Shown: in pieces, positions 45,327-57,309 of the stretch
Layout: every line of letters begins with the position of its first letter
How positions within the stretch are numbered: position 1 is the stretch's first letter
Assembly: GCA_003833135.1 (NCBI GenBank)
Contig: QZLH01000429.1
Coordinates: 17,422 to 81,421, forward strand
Length of the DNA stretch: 64,000 bases
Direction of reading: 5' to 3'
Source: Oehlia diaphana
Lineage: Eukaryota; Glomeromycota; Glomeromycetes; Glomerales; Glomeraceae
Program-made: the position numbers and the translations under genes
The notes under the pieces: model-generated
Seen by the model: only the letters and a program-made list of their open reading frames with translations
Told to the model about the DNA's origin: nothing
The model's database searches: none

Positions 45327-45718
45327 ATTTTGTAGCTTTAGGAAATTTAGTTTTAGATTTATTCAATTTTATTTGATTTTTCATATATTTAGAATATATA
45401 AATTTTGATTATATTTTAGGTTGAACTTTTTTTATTCATTATGTTGTTTTTTGTTAAATAAATAAAAATTTACAATTTATTTTAAAAATTTTTAAATTTT
45501 TTACTATATTCTTACTTTATTTTATAAAAAAAAAATAATTAACCTATTTTTTTTTAGTCTTTATTATCTTATATTTCGGGCGTTCTCGAGCAAATGGATC
45601 GATAATTAAAATTTTAGACAGGATATCAAATGACGTTTGATATGCTTCCTGAGCTTATAGACAGGATTGAGTGTAATTCTGTCGTTCCTAATTGGGATAC
45701 GTGATGGGATGCATACGG
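45327..45718. other. intergenic 3' flank
   Basis: T-rich flank of the F-box gene with no further gene seen. A minus-strand frame at 45606-45821 (LKFNVGDVVILEKP) belongs to the repeat described next. Confidence 0.5.
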
Positions 45719-46210
45719 ACTCAACGAATATCAGAACACAATTTACAAATTTGGGTTTTTCTAATATTACTACATCGCCAACGTTAAATTTGAGCCCTGA
45801 ATGTGGACTATTGGAACACAATTTTAGCGTATAATTACAAATTCGGGATTGACGGGATATACGTAAGGAGTTATATTCTGATGAAATAATTGAATTTAAA
45901 CATAAAACATTCGAACCTCAACGAATATCAGAACACGATTTTGGCGTATAATTACAAATTCGGGATTTGCTAATATTGCTACATCGCTAACGTTAAATTT
46001 GGGCTTGGAATGCAGACTAATTTGGACGGAATGTATGTAAGATGTTACATTCTGATGTATAAATATGAAGACTAGAACTATCTTTTTTTTTCATTGTTAA
46101 ATTAAAACAGAGAAACATACGGACCTCAATGAATATTCGGTGCTACATCGCTAACGTTAGATTAGACTAGTTTGGACGGGATGTACGAAAGGAGTTACAT
46201 CCTGATGAAT
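45719..46210. repeat. tandem repeat, about 170-bp unit, three degenerate copies
   Basis: Ordered words recur three times: CTCAACGAATATCAGAACAC, CTACATCGCTAACGTTAAAT and GACGGGATGTACGTAAGG...GTTACATTCTGATG. They appear near 45719-45890, 45915-46055 and 46128-46210. The third copy lacks part of the middle. The minus strand of the first copy keeps a short open frame (NVGDVVILEKPKFVNC) that hints at a decayed coding origin, unidentified. Confidence 0.65.
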
Positions 46211-47212
46211 AGACAAAAATTATTATCAATGAAATACAAAATAGATCATTCAGGATCTCACTTTTTGTATATCTGTTATGGATTTCAAATTAACCAACAG
46301 CTTAAAAACTATCATAGCATATGGTAAATGTTAGGAAACCAAAACAAGAATAACCAATACTTATCATCTTACATTTTATAGATTCTGGAGCAGTTTGTGG
46401 AAGTGATAAATTTTCTTGTTTTTGATGGAAGGTAATACTTAAGAAAAATCTTTATTTTATCATTTATACAAAAAATTTAATTATATATTTTTTTATGAAA
46501 AATTTATTCACGATTAAAGAGTTCATATGATTCACAAAGAGTTGTGTGACAGTATAATGTTGCTGAAGCAACATATGAAAGTTTGTATAATCTGCAAAGG
46601 GAAAATGGGAATATTTTGAATTACTGTTGGAGATTCGTTGAATAGTTTCTTTTTTTGATTTTTTGAAGACACAATTGATGAATTATAAAATGAAGAAAGT
46701 GAAGATAGTTTGCTCAAATGTTTTCAAAGGTTAATCGTGACCTTAATTGTAATGATTGAACATCACCTGGAAGTAGATAATACATTTTATTTCTTGTTAT
46801 CAAAAAGATACATTTGTGCGATTTGTGCGACATATAATAAAATGATTCTATGATTCTGGTCTATAGAAAAGTGTGTATAAAATAAGGTTAAATCAATGTT
46901 TATCTAAAAATATTATTGCGTTAATCGGTTTCAGGACGTGTTTCTATGAACCTGTGTTACATTAAATACATTACGTATATGACCAACTTTACGTATATGG
47001 GTCATTGGGTCAACACCTTACGCGATTGACATCAATTTCAACCATTTTGAAAACGTAATTTCAGCCCGCACTATAATTGTACCGATCGACGAAAAAATTA
47101 ATATTACACTACATTTGTATTTTTTTTCTTTTTATATTTCTTTATATTTTTAAAAAAGGTTTAACATCAACCCAATTTTCCTTTTTTTTTTTTTTTTGAA
47201 ATTATAATAAAA
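46211..47212. other. intergenic, no gene recognised
   Basis: A plus-strand translation near 46555-46630 (VAEATYESLYNLQRENGNIL) is protein-like but broken by stops and unassigned. The last 80 bases are T-rich leader for the next F-box gene. Confidence 0.45.
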
Positions 47213-48697
47213 ATGACTTGTCAACTTCCATCTGACTGTTTAAATGAGATTTTTGAATGCTTAGAGGAAGATACCCTTACTTTGCATTCATGTTTGCTAA
47301 CTAACCGCCTTTGGTGCGGGATTTCTGTTAGAATTTTGTGGAGAAATATTTGGGATTTTAATAAAAGTTCTTATCAACAAAATCCATTTAGGATAGACTC
47401 ATCAATTCTTAGTATTTTATATGCTTGTCTTCCAAATGAATCAAAAGAGCTCTTACAGAAGAATGGAATTTTTATTTCAACACCTACAGCAAAAAAACCT
47501 CTGTTCAATTATGTAGCATTTTGCAGAGTACTCTCAGTTCGTGATATTAGCAGAATAGTTGATAATGCTTTCAAGGATAAACCACCCCATAATTCATTAA
47601 GCTTAGAAGATAGAAGTTATTTAGTCATAAATGAAATTATCAAAATGTTTGGAAAGCAAATTTATTCCTTGAAAAAATTACTCTATTATAATAATCATTA
47701 TCATATTAATTATTCCTTTCCTTATTTTTCTGGAATAAGAAATCTTTCAGAATTGCACTGCAGTTCAAATCTTCCATCTAATCTTTTTTATCAACTGTCA
47801 CAATTATGTCACAATATACAAACGCTTTCAATAGATTTTCATAATTATGAAGCTTTAAATGAGTTAAAAGAATTGATTTCTTTACAGGATAATCTAAAAA
47901 GTTTAACTTTATCAGCTTATGATGCGAGTTGGGAAAGTATCTTACCTGCTATAAAAAATCACTCTAATATAACAAGATTACATCTTTATGGTGATAGTGA
48001 TAAATTACCATTTTCATTTGTCAGTTTATTAACAAATTTACAAGAATTTATATTTTCATTTTTTAATGGATCAACTTTTGAACAATTTAACATGTTTCAG
48101 CATATTAATTTTTCTAAATTACATACTCTAAAAATTCCTTATCAATGTCCGAAACCTGAGTATGTAATGAAATTTTTAGAAAGTAATGGGAAATACCTCA
48201 AGAAATTCCATACAGATGAAAATGATGAAACTTTAAGTTTATCTATTGCTAAGTTTTGTCCAAACCTTAGAAATCTTTTTGTTATATTTAATAGTGGTGA
48301 AACAGATATATTAAAAACTATATTACTTAATTGTCACCAGTTAGAAAGTATTAAAATATGGTGCGGAGAAGGATATTTAACTGAAAATGAAGTATATGAA
48401 ACTGTTGCAGATTTTGCACCACCCAATTTTTCTGAATTAAAAATATTCAACGAATCATATTCTGATGTTGTATCTCCAGATGAATTAGAATGTTTTTTTA
48501 TAAATTGGAAGAATAGAATACTCAGTAAATTACTTACGTTAATAATTATTAAAGATTACTATTATGGATATAATTATTTGATTGATGATAAAGAAAATAT
48601 GAGAATCATTGAGAAATATGTAAATTTAGGTGTTGCTAAATATGAGACTATAGGGTATGAAGAAGAAGACAAAGAAGAATACTATTATTATTATTGA
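47213..48697 (+). CDS. F-box/leucine-rich repeat protein
   Basis: A single-exon frame of 494 residues starting MTCQLPSDCLNEIFECLEED, with LHSCLLTNRLWCGISVRILW as the F-box core (about residues 23-43). Leucine-rich repeats follow, with LSELHCSSNLPSNLFYQLSQ and LCHNIQTL, IAKFCPNLRNL and NCHQLESIKIWCGEGYLTEN, collinear with the gene at 43875. The C-terminus is acidic with a Glu/Asp/Tyr run (last 15 residues). The first ATG follows a T-run leader. Presumed adaptor of an SCF ubiquitin ligase; targets unknown. Confidence 0.88.
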   Translation: MTCQLPSDCLNEIFECLEEDTLTLHSCLLTNRLWCGISVRILWRNIWDFNKSSYQQNPFRIDSSILSILYACLPNESKELLQKNGIFISTPTAKKPLFNYVAFCRVLSVRDISRIVDNAFKDKPPHNSLSLEDRSYLVINEIIKMFGKQIYSLKKLLYYNNHYHINYSFPYFSGIRNLSELHCSSNLPSNLFYQLSQLCHNIQTLSIDFHNYEALNELKELISLQDNLKSLTLSAYDASWESILPAIKNHSNITRLHLYGDSDKLPFSFVSLLTNLQEFIFSFFNGSTFEQFNMFQHINFSKLHTLKIPYQCPKPEYVMKFLESNGKYLKKFHTDENDETLSLSIAKFCPNLRNLFVIFNSGETDILKTILLNCHQLESIKIWCGEGYLTENEVYETVADFAPPNFSELKIFNESYSDVVSPDELECFFINWKNRILSKLLTLIIIKDYYYGYNYLIDDKENMRIIEKYVNLGVAKYETIGYEEEDKEEYYYYY

Positions 48698-50511
48698 AAT
48701 TTTTTTTTTAATGTGAGGAAATCTAGGAAATCTAGGGGTTAAATTCTTATATATTTGTATGGTGTCATTCTTTATTGAAAATAAAATATTATACTTTTAT
48801 AAAATTATACATAACATGAAAATATGAAAATATGAAATATATTTAATTATACTTTAATTTTACGTGACAAGTGACGCGCGTCAGGTATCAATTTACGTCT
48901 TACGCATGTCGTTATCGCCTGTCGCAAATCGACACCTGATGCACTAGTGCATTCAATGCTAGTTTAGTATTTATTAGCTTATACAACTACGTTATAATAC
49001 TAAAATCCAAGGCTATATATTATGTATCTAATCCATTTATCTTGAAATTAGTTTTATATAAGGAATTTTATTGTTTCCAAAGTCTTTGATCGATCGATCA
49101 ATTAGTTTCATCAACAAGCTAGTATAATCGATCAAAAATTGATTGTTGTCCGGAGAGAAGCGAAGGACTATATATTATGAACTTTATGAATCACGAAGTC
49201 CTTTTGTCCGCACGCGTCACGTCACTGGAATTTAGCTACATTCTGCTACAAAAAAAATATATATATATATACATACAGATAAAATAAATAAAACTTGTGA
49301 TATGTAGATAAACAAGATAATGGTGATAAATAATCTCTCTGGACCCACAACGGTTTCCAATCCCTAGTTATATTTTAAAAACTCAATAGTATACATGAGA
49401 GCGTAATAATTCCAGATAATTCGGCATTTAGGCGGCGCAATGGTGAAATTTATTACACCAAATTTTGTTCAAAGATTCGCTGAATTTCGTAACATTTGGC
49501 ATGGCTTGAACGGCTCATGTATAATCTATCATAATTAGTTGAAAAAATCTTGTTTTACTTCAATTAAAATTGTAACCGATTTTGTACATAACAAAATTTT
49601 AAAAAAGACTTATTTTAAAATGTTACCTTAATTCAAATTAATCCTGAATTAGCGTAAATAATTGGGTTTTATAAATAACGGCGAGCCACGGAAAATTCCA
49701 GAGTGCTATTTATGTAAAAGAATCCATGCAATTTTTAAATAAAGTAGGATATTTTTCTTATTATCAAGCCATCATATAAAAAGTCTACATCAGTAGGTAC
49801 TTGAGCAGTGCAGATATCATCTATCTAAGATATTTCAATCATTAATGGGTAATTACCGTTAAGAATAATGAAATATTTTATATCCTTTCGTTATTTAATA
49901 AATTTATGCTATACATTTTTTTAAATCTGCTAATAAAAATAGAATTTGGTGGACTATCCAATACTTAAAAATAGAGCCACAAAAACTCTTTTAATCGAAT
50001 TAATTTAGAGCTAATAATATGTAAAGTAGTCCATTGATGGATATTGATAGTAGAGTCACTTCGCGGTATCAATAATAATAATAAACAAATTGATGCATTC
50101 TTATTCGTTCAACAAAAAATAATGAGAATTATTAAACGGGCTGAATTTTATTCATGTTTTAGTTTGATACGACCGAACTGTGAATTATTACCTTATTTAT
50201 TATTTCCAACGAGATTATTGTTTCATATATGCGTTTACTATGCAGGAGCAATCATTATAAAAAAAAACTGAAAATTTTTTTACAATTTTCTGTAAAATTG
50301 ATTGGCTAAAACCGATGGTTCCATGTTACCTATAAATAGAAATACCGTCACGGCTGCACGACAGGTGACCGCCACAAACAAAAAATGTACTACCCGATCA
50401 CCATAAATGAGGAATACCGATTCCGAAACATTATAAATTTAACCTAATTTGAACATTTTTTAAAAAAATTCTCCCCCTTTTCTTTTTTTTTTTCTTTCTT
50501 CGTTTATAATT
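48698..50511. other. intergenic, no gene recognised
   Basis: No known family. (AT)n at about 49256-49270. GTCGCAAATCGACACCTGA-type words near 48920. CGATCGATCAATTAG words near 49090. The frame at 50044-50271 is not family-like. The last 60 bases are T- and C-rich leader. Confidence 0.5.
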
Positions 50512-52209
50512 ATGTCGTGCTCAAAAATTTTGTTAGGAGATTTACCCGAATTAACAAGTGATATTTTAGAATATCTTCGAGATGATATTCCAACTTTACG
50601 TTCATGCATTTTAGTTAATAGATTATGGTGTCATACGGCAATTCCATTATTATGGAAAGACCCATTTTCAATGAAATATCCTAAAAACTTTCGCTTTATT
50701 GATATTTACTTACAAAGATTAAACGAACAAGACAAAGCAAAATTAAGTGAATATGGAGTTAATAAGAATTTATTTCTTTCAAATCCATTATTTAATTATT
50801 CCATGTTTATTAAAAATTTAAATACGCAAACCATTTGTTTCTCTATCGTAAATTGGATTAAGATTAACAAAGTAATTGCCTGCTCAGTAGGATTTATTTT
50901 TTTATTATTAATTAAAGTATTTGTTGAAAATGAAGCTAAATTACGTACTTTTGAACTTGAAATTGCGTATACCTTCCTTAATGTAAATAGTGAAAATTTT
51001 AATTCAGCTTTTGATTTAATCTTACATAATCCAAAATTCATTTGTAATATAAGAAATTTAAAACTTCATTTTAATGAAGAAATTATCAATTATAAGTTTT
51101 TAAGATGTTTTCATTCTAATTGTAAATTAATTTCATCCCTTCATTTTAAGTTTTCAGAATATGAAAGTTTTAATCATGATTACGTGACAATTGAAAAGCA
51201 ATTGTTACAAATTATTAATTCACAAAGAGATCTTGAAAAAATCTTTTTTGCATATAATAATCCATTATATAGTAATTTGTCATCATCATATAATAGTTTT
51301 CCATTATATAATATTATAGATCCTAAGAGTTCAAATACTTTAAAAGTAATTATGTTTCATGGAATTAATTTTAGAAATATATTATATATTAAAGAAGCAT
51401 TTGAACAATTGAATGCTTTGGAATCCATTCATATACTTTATTGTCATATTTTAAATTCAAATTTTATTCAACAAATCATTGAAATCAATAAACCATTTAA
51501 ATTAAGATCTTTATTTATGATACGTGAAGATGATGAAAAATTACAAATTGATCCAATCCAAGCTTTATTTCAAAAATCTGGAAAATATTTAGAAAATCTT
51601 GGATTTAAACCATTCATGAATAATGAATTGAAGCACAAATTATTAGAATTAATTAATACTTATTGTATTGGAATTAAATATTTTGATTTAAATGTATTTA
51701 GTATTCAAAGTGCTTGTTTAGCATTGAGTTTAATCAAAAATTTCATACAAAATATTAATTATCTTTCCATAGATGTTCATAGTTACAATACTTTATTCAT
51801 GTATGATGAAAAAAATGAGCTTAGTACAAAATTATTGTTAAATTTAGCATATATTCTTCCTAATAAGTTGGAATATTTGAATTTAGAACTTGGTATTAAT
51901 AATACAAGTAATGATTTGGAAGAATTTTTAAAGAATTCAAAACATATTTTTATTAGGAAATTATTATTCAGAATTAATATATTGATTGGTGATATTTTAC
52001 CATGTATAAAGGAACATATTATGAAAGAGAGAAGAGTTGAATATATAGCTATCGAAGGTTATTATAATAGTAATTATTTATATAATTATAAAAAAGATTT
52101 GTTTACTATGACAGATGAATTGAGAGAATTTGAATCGTACAACATTAAAGTTAAAAAATATAATTATTTATATATTAAAGCCCATGAACTTATAGACAAG
52201 ATCTATTAG
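50512..52209 (+). CDS. F-box/leucine-rich repeat protein, divergent
   Basis: A single-exon frame of 565 residues starting MSCSKILLGDLPELTSDILE, with the F-box core LRSCILVNRLWCHTAIPLLW at about residues 30-50. The rest is long and leucine/isoleucine/asparagine-rich with degenerate leucine-rich repeats. A hydrophobic stretch at about residues 122-137 (VIACSVGFIFLLLIKV) is unusual for this family and could be a buried helix or a membrane contact. It shares only the F-box and general layout with the genes at 43875 and 47213, so it belongs to another subfamily. The product would choose substrates for an SCF ligase. Confidence 0.87.
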   Translation: MSCSKILLGDLPELTSDILEYLRDDIPTLRSCILVNRLWCHTAIPLLWKDPFSMKYPKNFRFIDIYLQRLNEQDKAKLSEYGVNKNLFLSNPLFNYSMFIKNLNTQTICFSIVNWIKINKVIACSVGFIFLLLIKVFVENEAKLRTFELEIAYTFLNVNSENFNSAFDLILHNPKFICNIRNLKLHFNEEIINYKFLRCFHSNCKLISSLHFKFSEYESFNHDYVTIEKQLLQIINSQRDLEKIFFAYNNPLYSNLSSSYNSFPLYNIIDPKSSNTLKVIMFHGINFRNILYIKEAFEQLNALESIHILYCHILNSNFIQQIIEINKPFKLRSLFMIREDDEKLQIDPIQALFQKSGKYLENLGFKPFMNNELKHKLLELINTYCIGIKYFDLNVFSIQSACLALSLIKNFIQNINYLSIDVHSYNTLFMYDEKNELSTKLLLNLAYILPNKLEYLNLELGINNTSNDLEEFLKNSKHIFIRKLLFRINILIGDILPCIKEHIMKERRVEYIAIEGYYNSNYLYNYKKDLFTMTDELREFESYNIKVKKYNYLYIKAHELIDKIY

Positions 52210-52462
52210 ATAGATATATATATATATACCTAAAATATTTGATGAAAAGGTTATTTTGTTTATTTTTTATACATATATATATATATATATCTGATATCTG
52301 AAGGAAGCGTGTTTATTTTTTTCTTGTGATGGAAAAGGTAAAGAACGAGAGAGAGAAAGGGCGAGGGGATGAGAAAGGGAGAAAGGACGTGGACGAGATA
52401 GGGAGAAAGGGCGAAGAGAAAGGGTGAAGAGAAAGGAGGGCGAGAGGGAAAGGGAAAGGGAT
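52210..52462. repeat. (TA)n tracts and a G/A-rich strand-asymmetric tract
   Basis: TA runs lie at about 52212-52228 and 52271-52290. From 52329 to 52462 the plus strand is almost purely purine, built from GAGAAAGGG and GGGAGAAAGG words, in sharp contrast to the surrounding AT-rich sequence. Such tracts can form triplex structures. It lies just beyond the F-box stop codon. Confidence 0.75.
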
Positions 52463-55400
52463 GCGTATATTGCGTATATTCAGTATATTCATAATTCTTA
52501 TTTTTAAATAAAGGGAATTATTATATATTATATATTCTTCATTTTATATTCAATTTAAACAGAATAAAAAGATGTGTTCGTCTGTATGAAAAGCGCTAAT
52601 CATAATTTCTTCCAATAATAATATACTTTGTTCAAATAATATAATTTTCGGTTTTTCAGTCAAATAATAAAGCGCTACATTTCCGATTTTTTTCAAGTAC
52701 GACAGACAGTTCATTCTCACTCTTTTTATATCTAAAATTTCTTAACGTTGTACGATTATTTTTGTATATATTAAAATACTAATATCAGATATGACATGAA
52801 CTATTTCCATTTCTTGCGTAATTAAATTTCTTTATGAATAACAAGTGAACTTATAAACATGATGGGAACTGGGAAGAATGACATTGCCATCTTTTATGGT
52901 GTACTCCCATTGCTGCAATTGATTATTTGATAATTACGATATACCGATATACCGATATCCGAATTCCGAAATACTAAAAATTTGATAATTACTTTCCCTC
53001 TGCACATGCAGGTCTATTAAATCTTTGCGGACGCGTGATCGAGAGTTGTCCTGATAATCTGTATTATGCAACTTGGAAACTTTATTAAATTGAGAAGTTG
53101 GGAGATGAACGAGAACATTTAAATATCGATATAATTTTGATATAACGTATATAACGTAACGTTGTATTGAATTTGGTTGTAATAGTGTGATTTTGACCTT
53201 TTCTTACCCTTTCCATCAACACATAAAAATACTGTAATTATATAGTATGTAAATCGATTAAAATTATTTGATTTTAAAAATTCTTTTCTTTTTTAATATA
53301 TTCATCAAAATGAGATTGGATAGTAAAAACAATTTTTATTAGTATTTATGATAAAATTGATTCGAAAAGAAAGCATGGAATTCTTTTCATATTTACCATA
53401 TTTATCATACGGTGACCCCTTTCATCTAATAAAAGAGTTTCAATTATATGGAATATACAGTACATCAATAGAACAGATACAGCAGATCATAATTATTCGC
53501 ATGCGAATAGAAGGACCGGTCTTAGGACTGTTCTTTTTGGACCAGATTGGACTGAACTGGATCGATTCAACCCTACTACAATAAAATTTTTATCATATTC
53601 AATAATATTAAGCACGTAGTCGGATTGGCTATTGCGAAAAGAAAAACATTGCACCGGACAATCATAAACTAAGGAGTATAGAAGCGCTATATAAATTATT
53701 AAATAAATACCACTTGGTTTATTAATAATTTCGTAAGAAAGTGTCGCTGCAAATTTTTAATAAATTTAGCATCAAAATGATCCGATGCCTATTATACGTT
53801 ATCTGCATATCTGCTAAAATATTACTGATTTCATATGATCATATTAAGTGTGTTAAAGTTTAAATGTTTAAATTAACGTTTAAAGAAATACAGTATAATT
53901 CTAAAGAAGTTATAAACCAAGGCAAGGGTTCAAAACAAGTAAATTTCTAGTTTAATCCATGAAAATAATCAATTTGATCGTTTAAGTAATCATTTCTGTT
54001 GGAACGATATTACCATGCACTTACAAATAAGCATCTGGTTATCTTTCTCGAATAAGATACAAAACTAATATACCAATGGTGCATGTTTTGTTAATTGACA
54101 AGTTTTAAAATCTTTCCATTTGTCCGTGTGCTGTGCTTCGGCCTTTGAACGTAATTATATAAAATATACCAAATTTCTTTCCTTCCCTAAAAAATTAATT
54201 ATAACTCTTACACTAAATTTTAAAAAATTTAAATAATAATAATAATTTAACTAGCCCAAATGAAAATGGATCCGGCGGACCTAATGGATCAGGTATCTTA
54301 TAATTGATTATATTTTGTTATTGGGTGGTTATTTTGAATATTTTAAAGATGGACCAAATAATCTTTGCATAAAAGTGTTACACATCATTTCATATATTTG
54401 TATTAATAAGACAAATTATAATTGAAATACATTTATATTTATCATCAAAGAATTATTCTATAGCTCTAATTTTGTATACGCATCACAAGAACAAAGTAAC
54501 TTCTTATTGCATTATTAACAATTATTTTTCGTTTCATATTTTAGACATCAAGTAGTCGCACTTTTGGAGTTTGAATCGAATTTTTGTTATCGACAAAACT
54601 ATCATCACCCAATTGCAACCGGGATTAATACTGCATAAACTGGTAAATGCACCAACTACTAAGTGAATTTTACTCATATCAATCACAACCATTACCATAT
54701 GACAATGTGAATCATTACTGCTATGTCAACCACAACTGCAGCAGCAACTACAACTATTGCTACAAGAACTGCTGATGGAAATAAATTAGATTATCACTTG
54801 TTGACAGATCTCCAACGCAATTACTGTATATTCACTATTTCCACAAAATGAACAAACCGAATTTTTTTTACAATCTCATATTCCAGTTAAATACAAATAT
54901 ATATCATTAACTTTTCGGAAAGAATAAGATTAAAATTGATCACTTACTCTTTTGGCATTAACATTACGTTCCTGTTCAGTTCTTTTATATAAATTTCTGC
55001 TAATTTCTATTCCTTAAACACATTAAAATTTAAAATATAATTTATTATTAGTAATCAGATACTCAGTTACATTTTTACTTATAATTTTATTTATATATGA
55101 TACTTGTTATATATATATGTATACAATATACTTTTCTGGTTATATTTTTTCGTATGTTTGTATGTTTTCTTTGTGATTTTTATAATGTACTTTGATAATA
55201 ATAAAAAAATGAAATAAAATATGCTATACTTTACAAAGGAATATCATGATTTGTATTCACGAATGACGCAATAAAAACGTGATCAATCAAAATTTCACTA
55301 AATTAAATATGATACCATAGTTGGTATCACATGAGTCATATGACGAGATTTTTTTGCAGTACCTTCCTCTTTTCCTTCGTGATCTTACAGTACAATTTTT

Positions 55401-56026
55401 AAATCCAATAAAAAAAATACACTGTAGATCGAGGTCTATCCGTTAAGGCTTTTAATCTATCCTTCTAATTAAATATCCGTAAAAATATCAACAAAGAAAA
55501 TCACAGCTTTTTTCTTTTTTGCCAAGAGATCAGACCGATTATTAATGCAGTATGAATTTTAATAAATACTATTGAGTCGTTGATGATAATAGGATCATAA
55601 TATTCTATTATTAATCTAACATGTTCTTTAAAAGTAACAAACTCCTGGAGTATATTTGCAGTCAGGTATAGCCGAAAGATCGAAAGTAAATTCATATTCA
55701 TTATATATAAAGACCTAGAGAATAAAAGGTTCAATAACATTTTCCTAATGGTGAAGAAAAATTGTGAACCATAATTTAAACAAGCTTCTTTGACTTCATT
55801 CTCCATTTCCTGCTGAAATGTGCAGATTGATAAAGTTAATTCGCTTTTGATTATTAATTAATCAAAATCTCTATTTCCTCAATACAGGTCAGAGAATTTC
55901 ATTAAAAATTTGGATGGGCTGTTAGCCTGTTACTTATATTATTTTGAAATTTTTTTATGTTAATTCCTTAAATCAAATTCAGATTTTATAAATATTATCA
56001 TAGAAACGACCATTTTCGTTTTGTTT
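52463..56026. other. unclassified spacer
   Basis: No intact gene. A plus-strand open piece near 54248-54290 (TSPNENGSGGPNGSG followed by GT) looks like a Gly/Asn-rich exon end but has no clear partner. The minus-strand frame at 55501-55806 (MENEVKEACLNYG...) is unidentified. Confidence 0.4.
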
Positions 56027-56250
56027 CTATATATGCCATAATTTATCCAAAGTATCCCATTTGACCGAACCAGCTAAAGGAGATACATTAACTAGCATGT
56101 ACACTTTTGAAGTAGCTCCTTAATAGAAAAAGAGGTAATACTTGAAAATCAATGAAATTAATTAATAAGAGAAAAAATAGAAAAAAATAATATACTTTAC
56201 CAAGCGAATATTCTAACGAATTTATCAACACAGAAAGTTACGAGCTCGAC
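56027..56250 (-). pseudogene. kinesin-14-like fragment
   Basis: On the minus strand, an exon (about 56120-56027, acceptor TATTAAG) reads ATSKVYMLVNVSPLAGSV and then TLDKL before a stop. A preceding exon end (about 56194-56250) reads YSLG up to a GTAAAG donor, with DNA resembling 'RNSKLTYLLQNSLG'. Together these recall the end of kinesin-14 (Kar3-type) motor domains, 'LLQNSLGGxSKTLMFVNVSPL..xxxTLxSLRFA'. Only about 50 residues remain and several frames are broken. The assignment is tentative. Confidence 0.35.
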
Positions 56251-57309
56251 TTATCCTTGGTTTGTTGATCATATTCTTAGGATAGAAGAGTAATTTATTA
56301 ATACTGTGTGCATCTGTTGATTACTAATAAAGCCTGATTAAACCGACTGGTCTAAGAGTATCTCGAATACTTTTTTATTTTGTCTAATTGAGATATAAAT
56401 GCACCATCAGTAACTCTTTAAAACCCGAATTAGAATTAATTCATTCGTCAATTAAATTAATTGACGTAATCCGTATTAAATATATTAAATATAAAATTAA
56501 TGAATATATTAAAAGAATATATTAAACCGAAGAAATTTATTTAGGTCTTTTTCATTCTCACATAAATCCTTGCGCTCTTATATGGTTTTATCCAATCATT
56601 CTATGACTTTTTGCGATCACAAACATTTCTCCATCTAAGTTAAAAAAAAAATCCTTTTTTTTTATAGCTATTAAACATTCATTATCAGATAATTATGTGT
56701 CTTTATTATAGGAATATCTAATTTCAAAACACGTATCACGTGAAATTACAGCAAAAATTTATAAATTTATCAGCGTAAAAAATATCAAAATAACAAAGTT
56801 TATTATGGATTTATAATGTAAATTTTTTATATTTAACACAAAAAATAAAATTTTCTTGTATTTATATATTACTTGACATAAAAAAAACTCGTGATACTTT
56901 TGTGTTTTAGTTTCAAAAAGTTTTCGCTGCATAATTTCCAAAAATTTTTATTCCTTTCATATCGAACTCTTCACATCCCGCCCTTCAAAATATTGCAACC
57001 ATGTTTTAAGATTATTAAAATCTTCTTACATCGATTACTAAATATCCTCCTTTATCATCATTATCATTCAATTCAGTTTTTTTTCATTTCCTTCTTCCAA
57101 AATTAATTGTATAATTTCAGCATCAGTTGTTGACTGTTCCGTTGGAATCATTTCTAATATCGATTTATTTCGCCTGTGACATTTTCAATAGATGAAAACT
57201 GTTGTAAGAAAAAGAAAGAAAAAAAAGAAAAAAAATTAATACCGCATATACCTCATTTGAATTACTAAAAAAAATAACATAATATTACTAACAAATCAAA
57301 AAAAAATCG
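56251..57309. other. intergenic, no gene recognised
   Basis: AT-rich with TATTAAATATATTAAA-type words near 56470-56525 and an A/G-rich stretch near 57205-57235. No coding relic identified. Confidence 0.45.
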
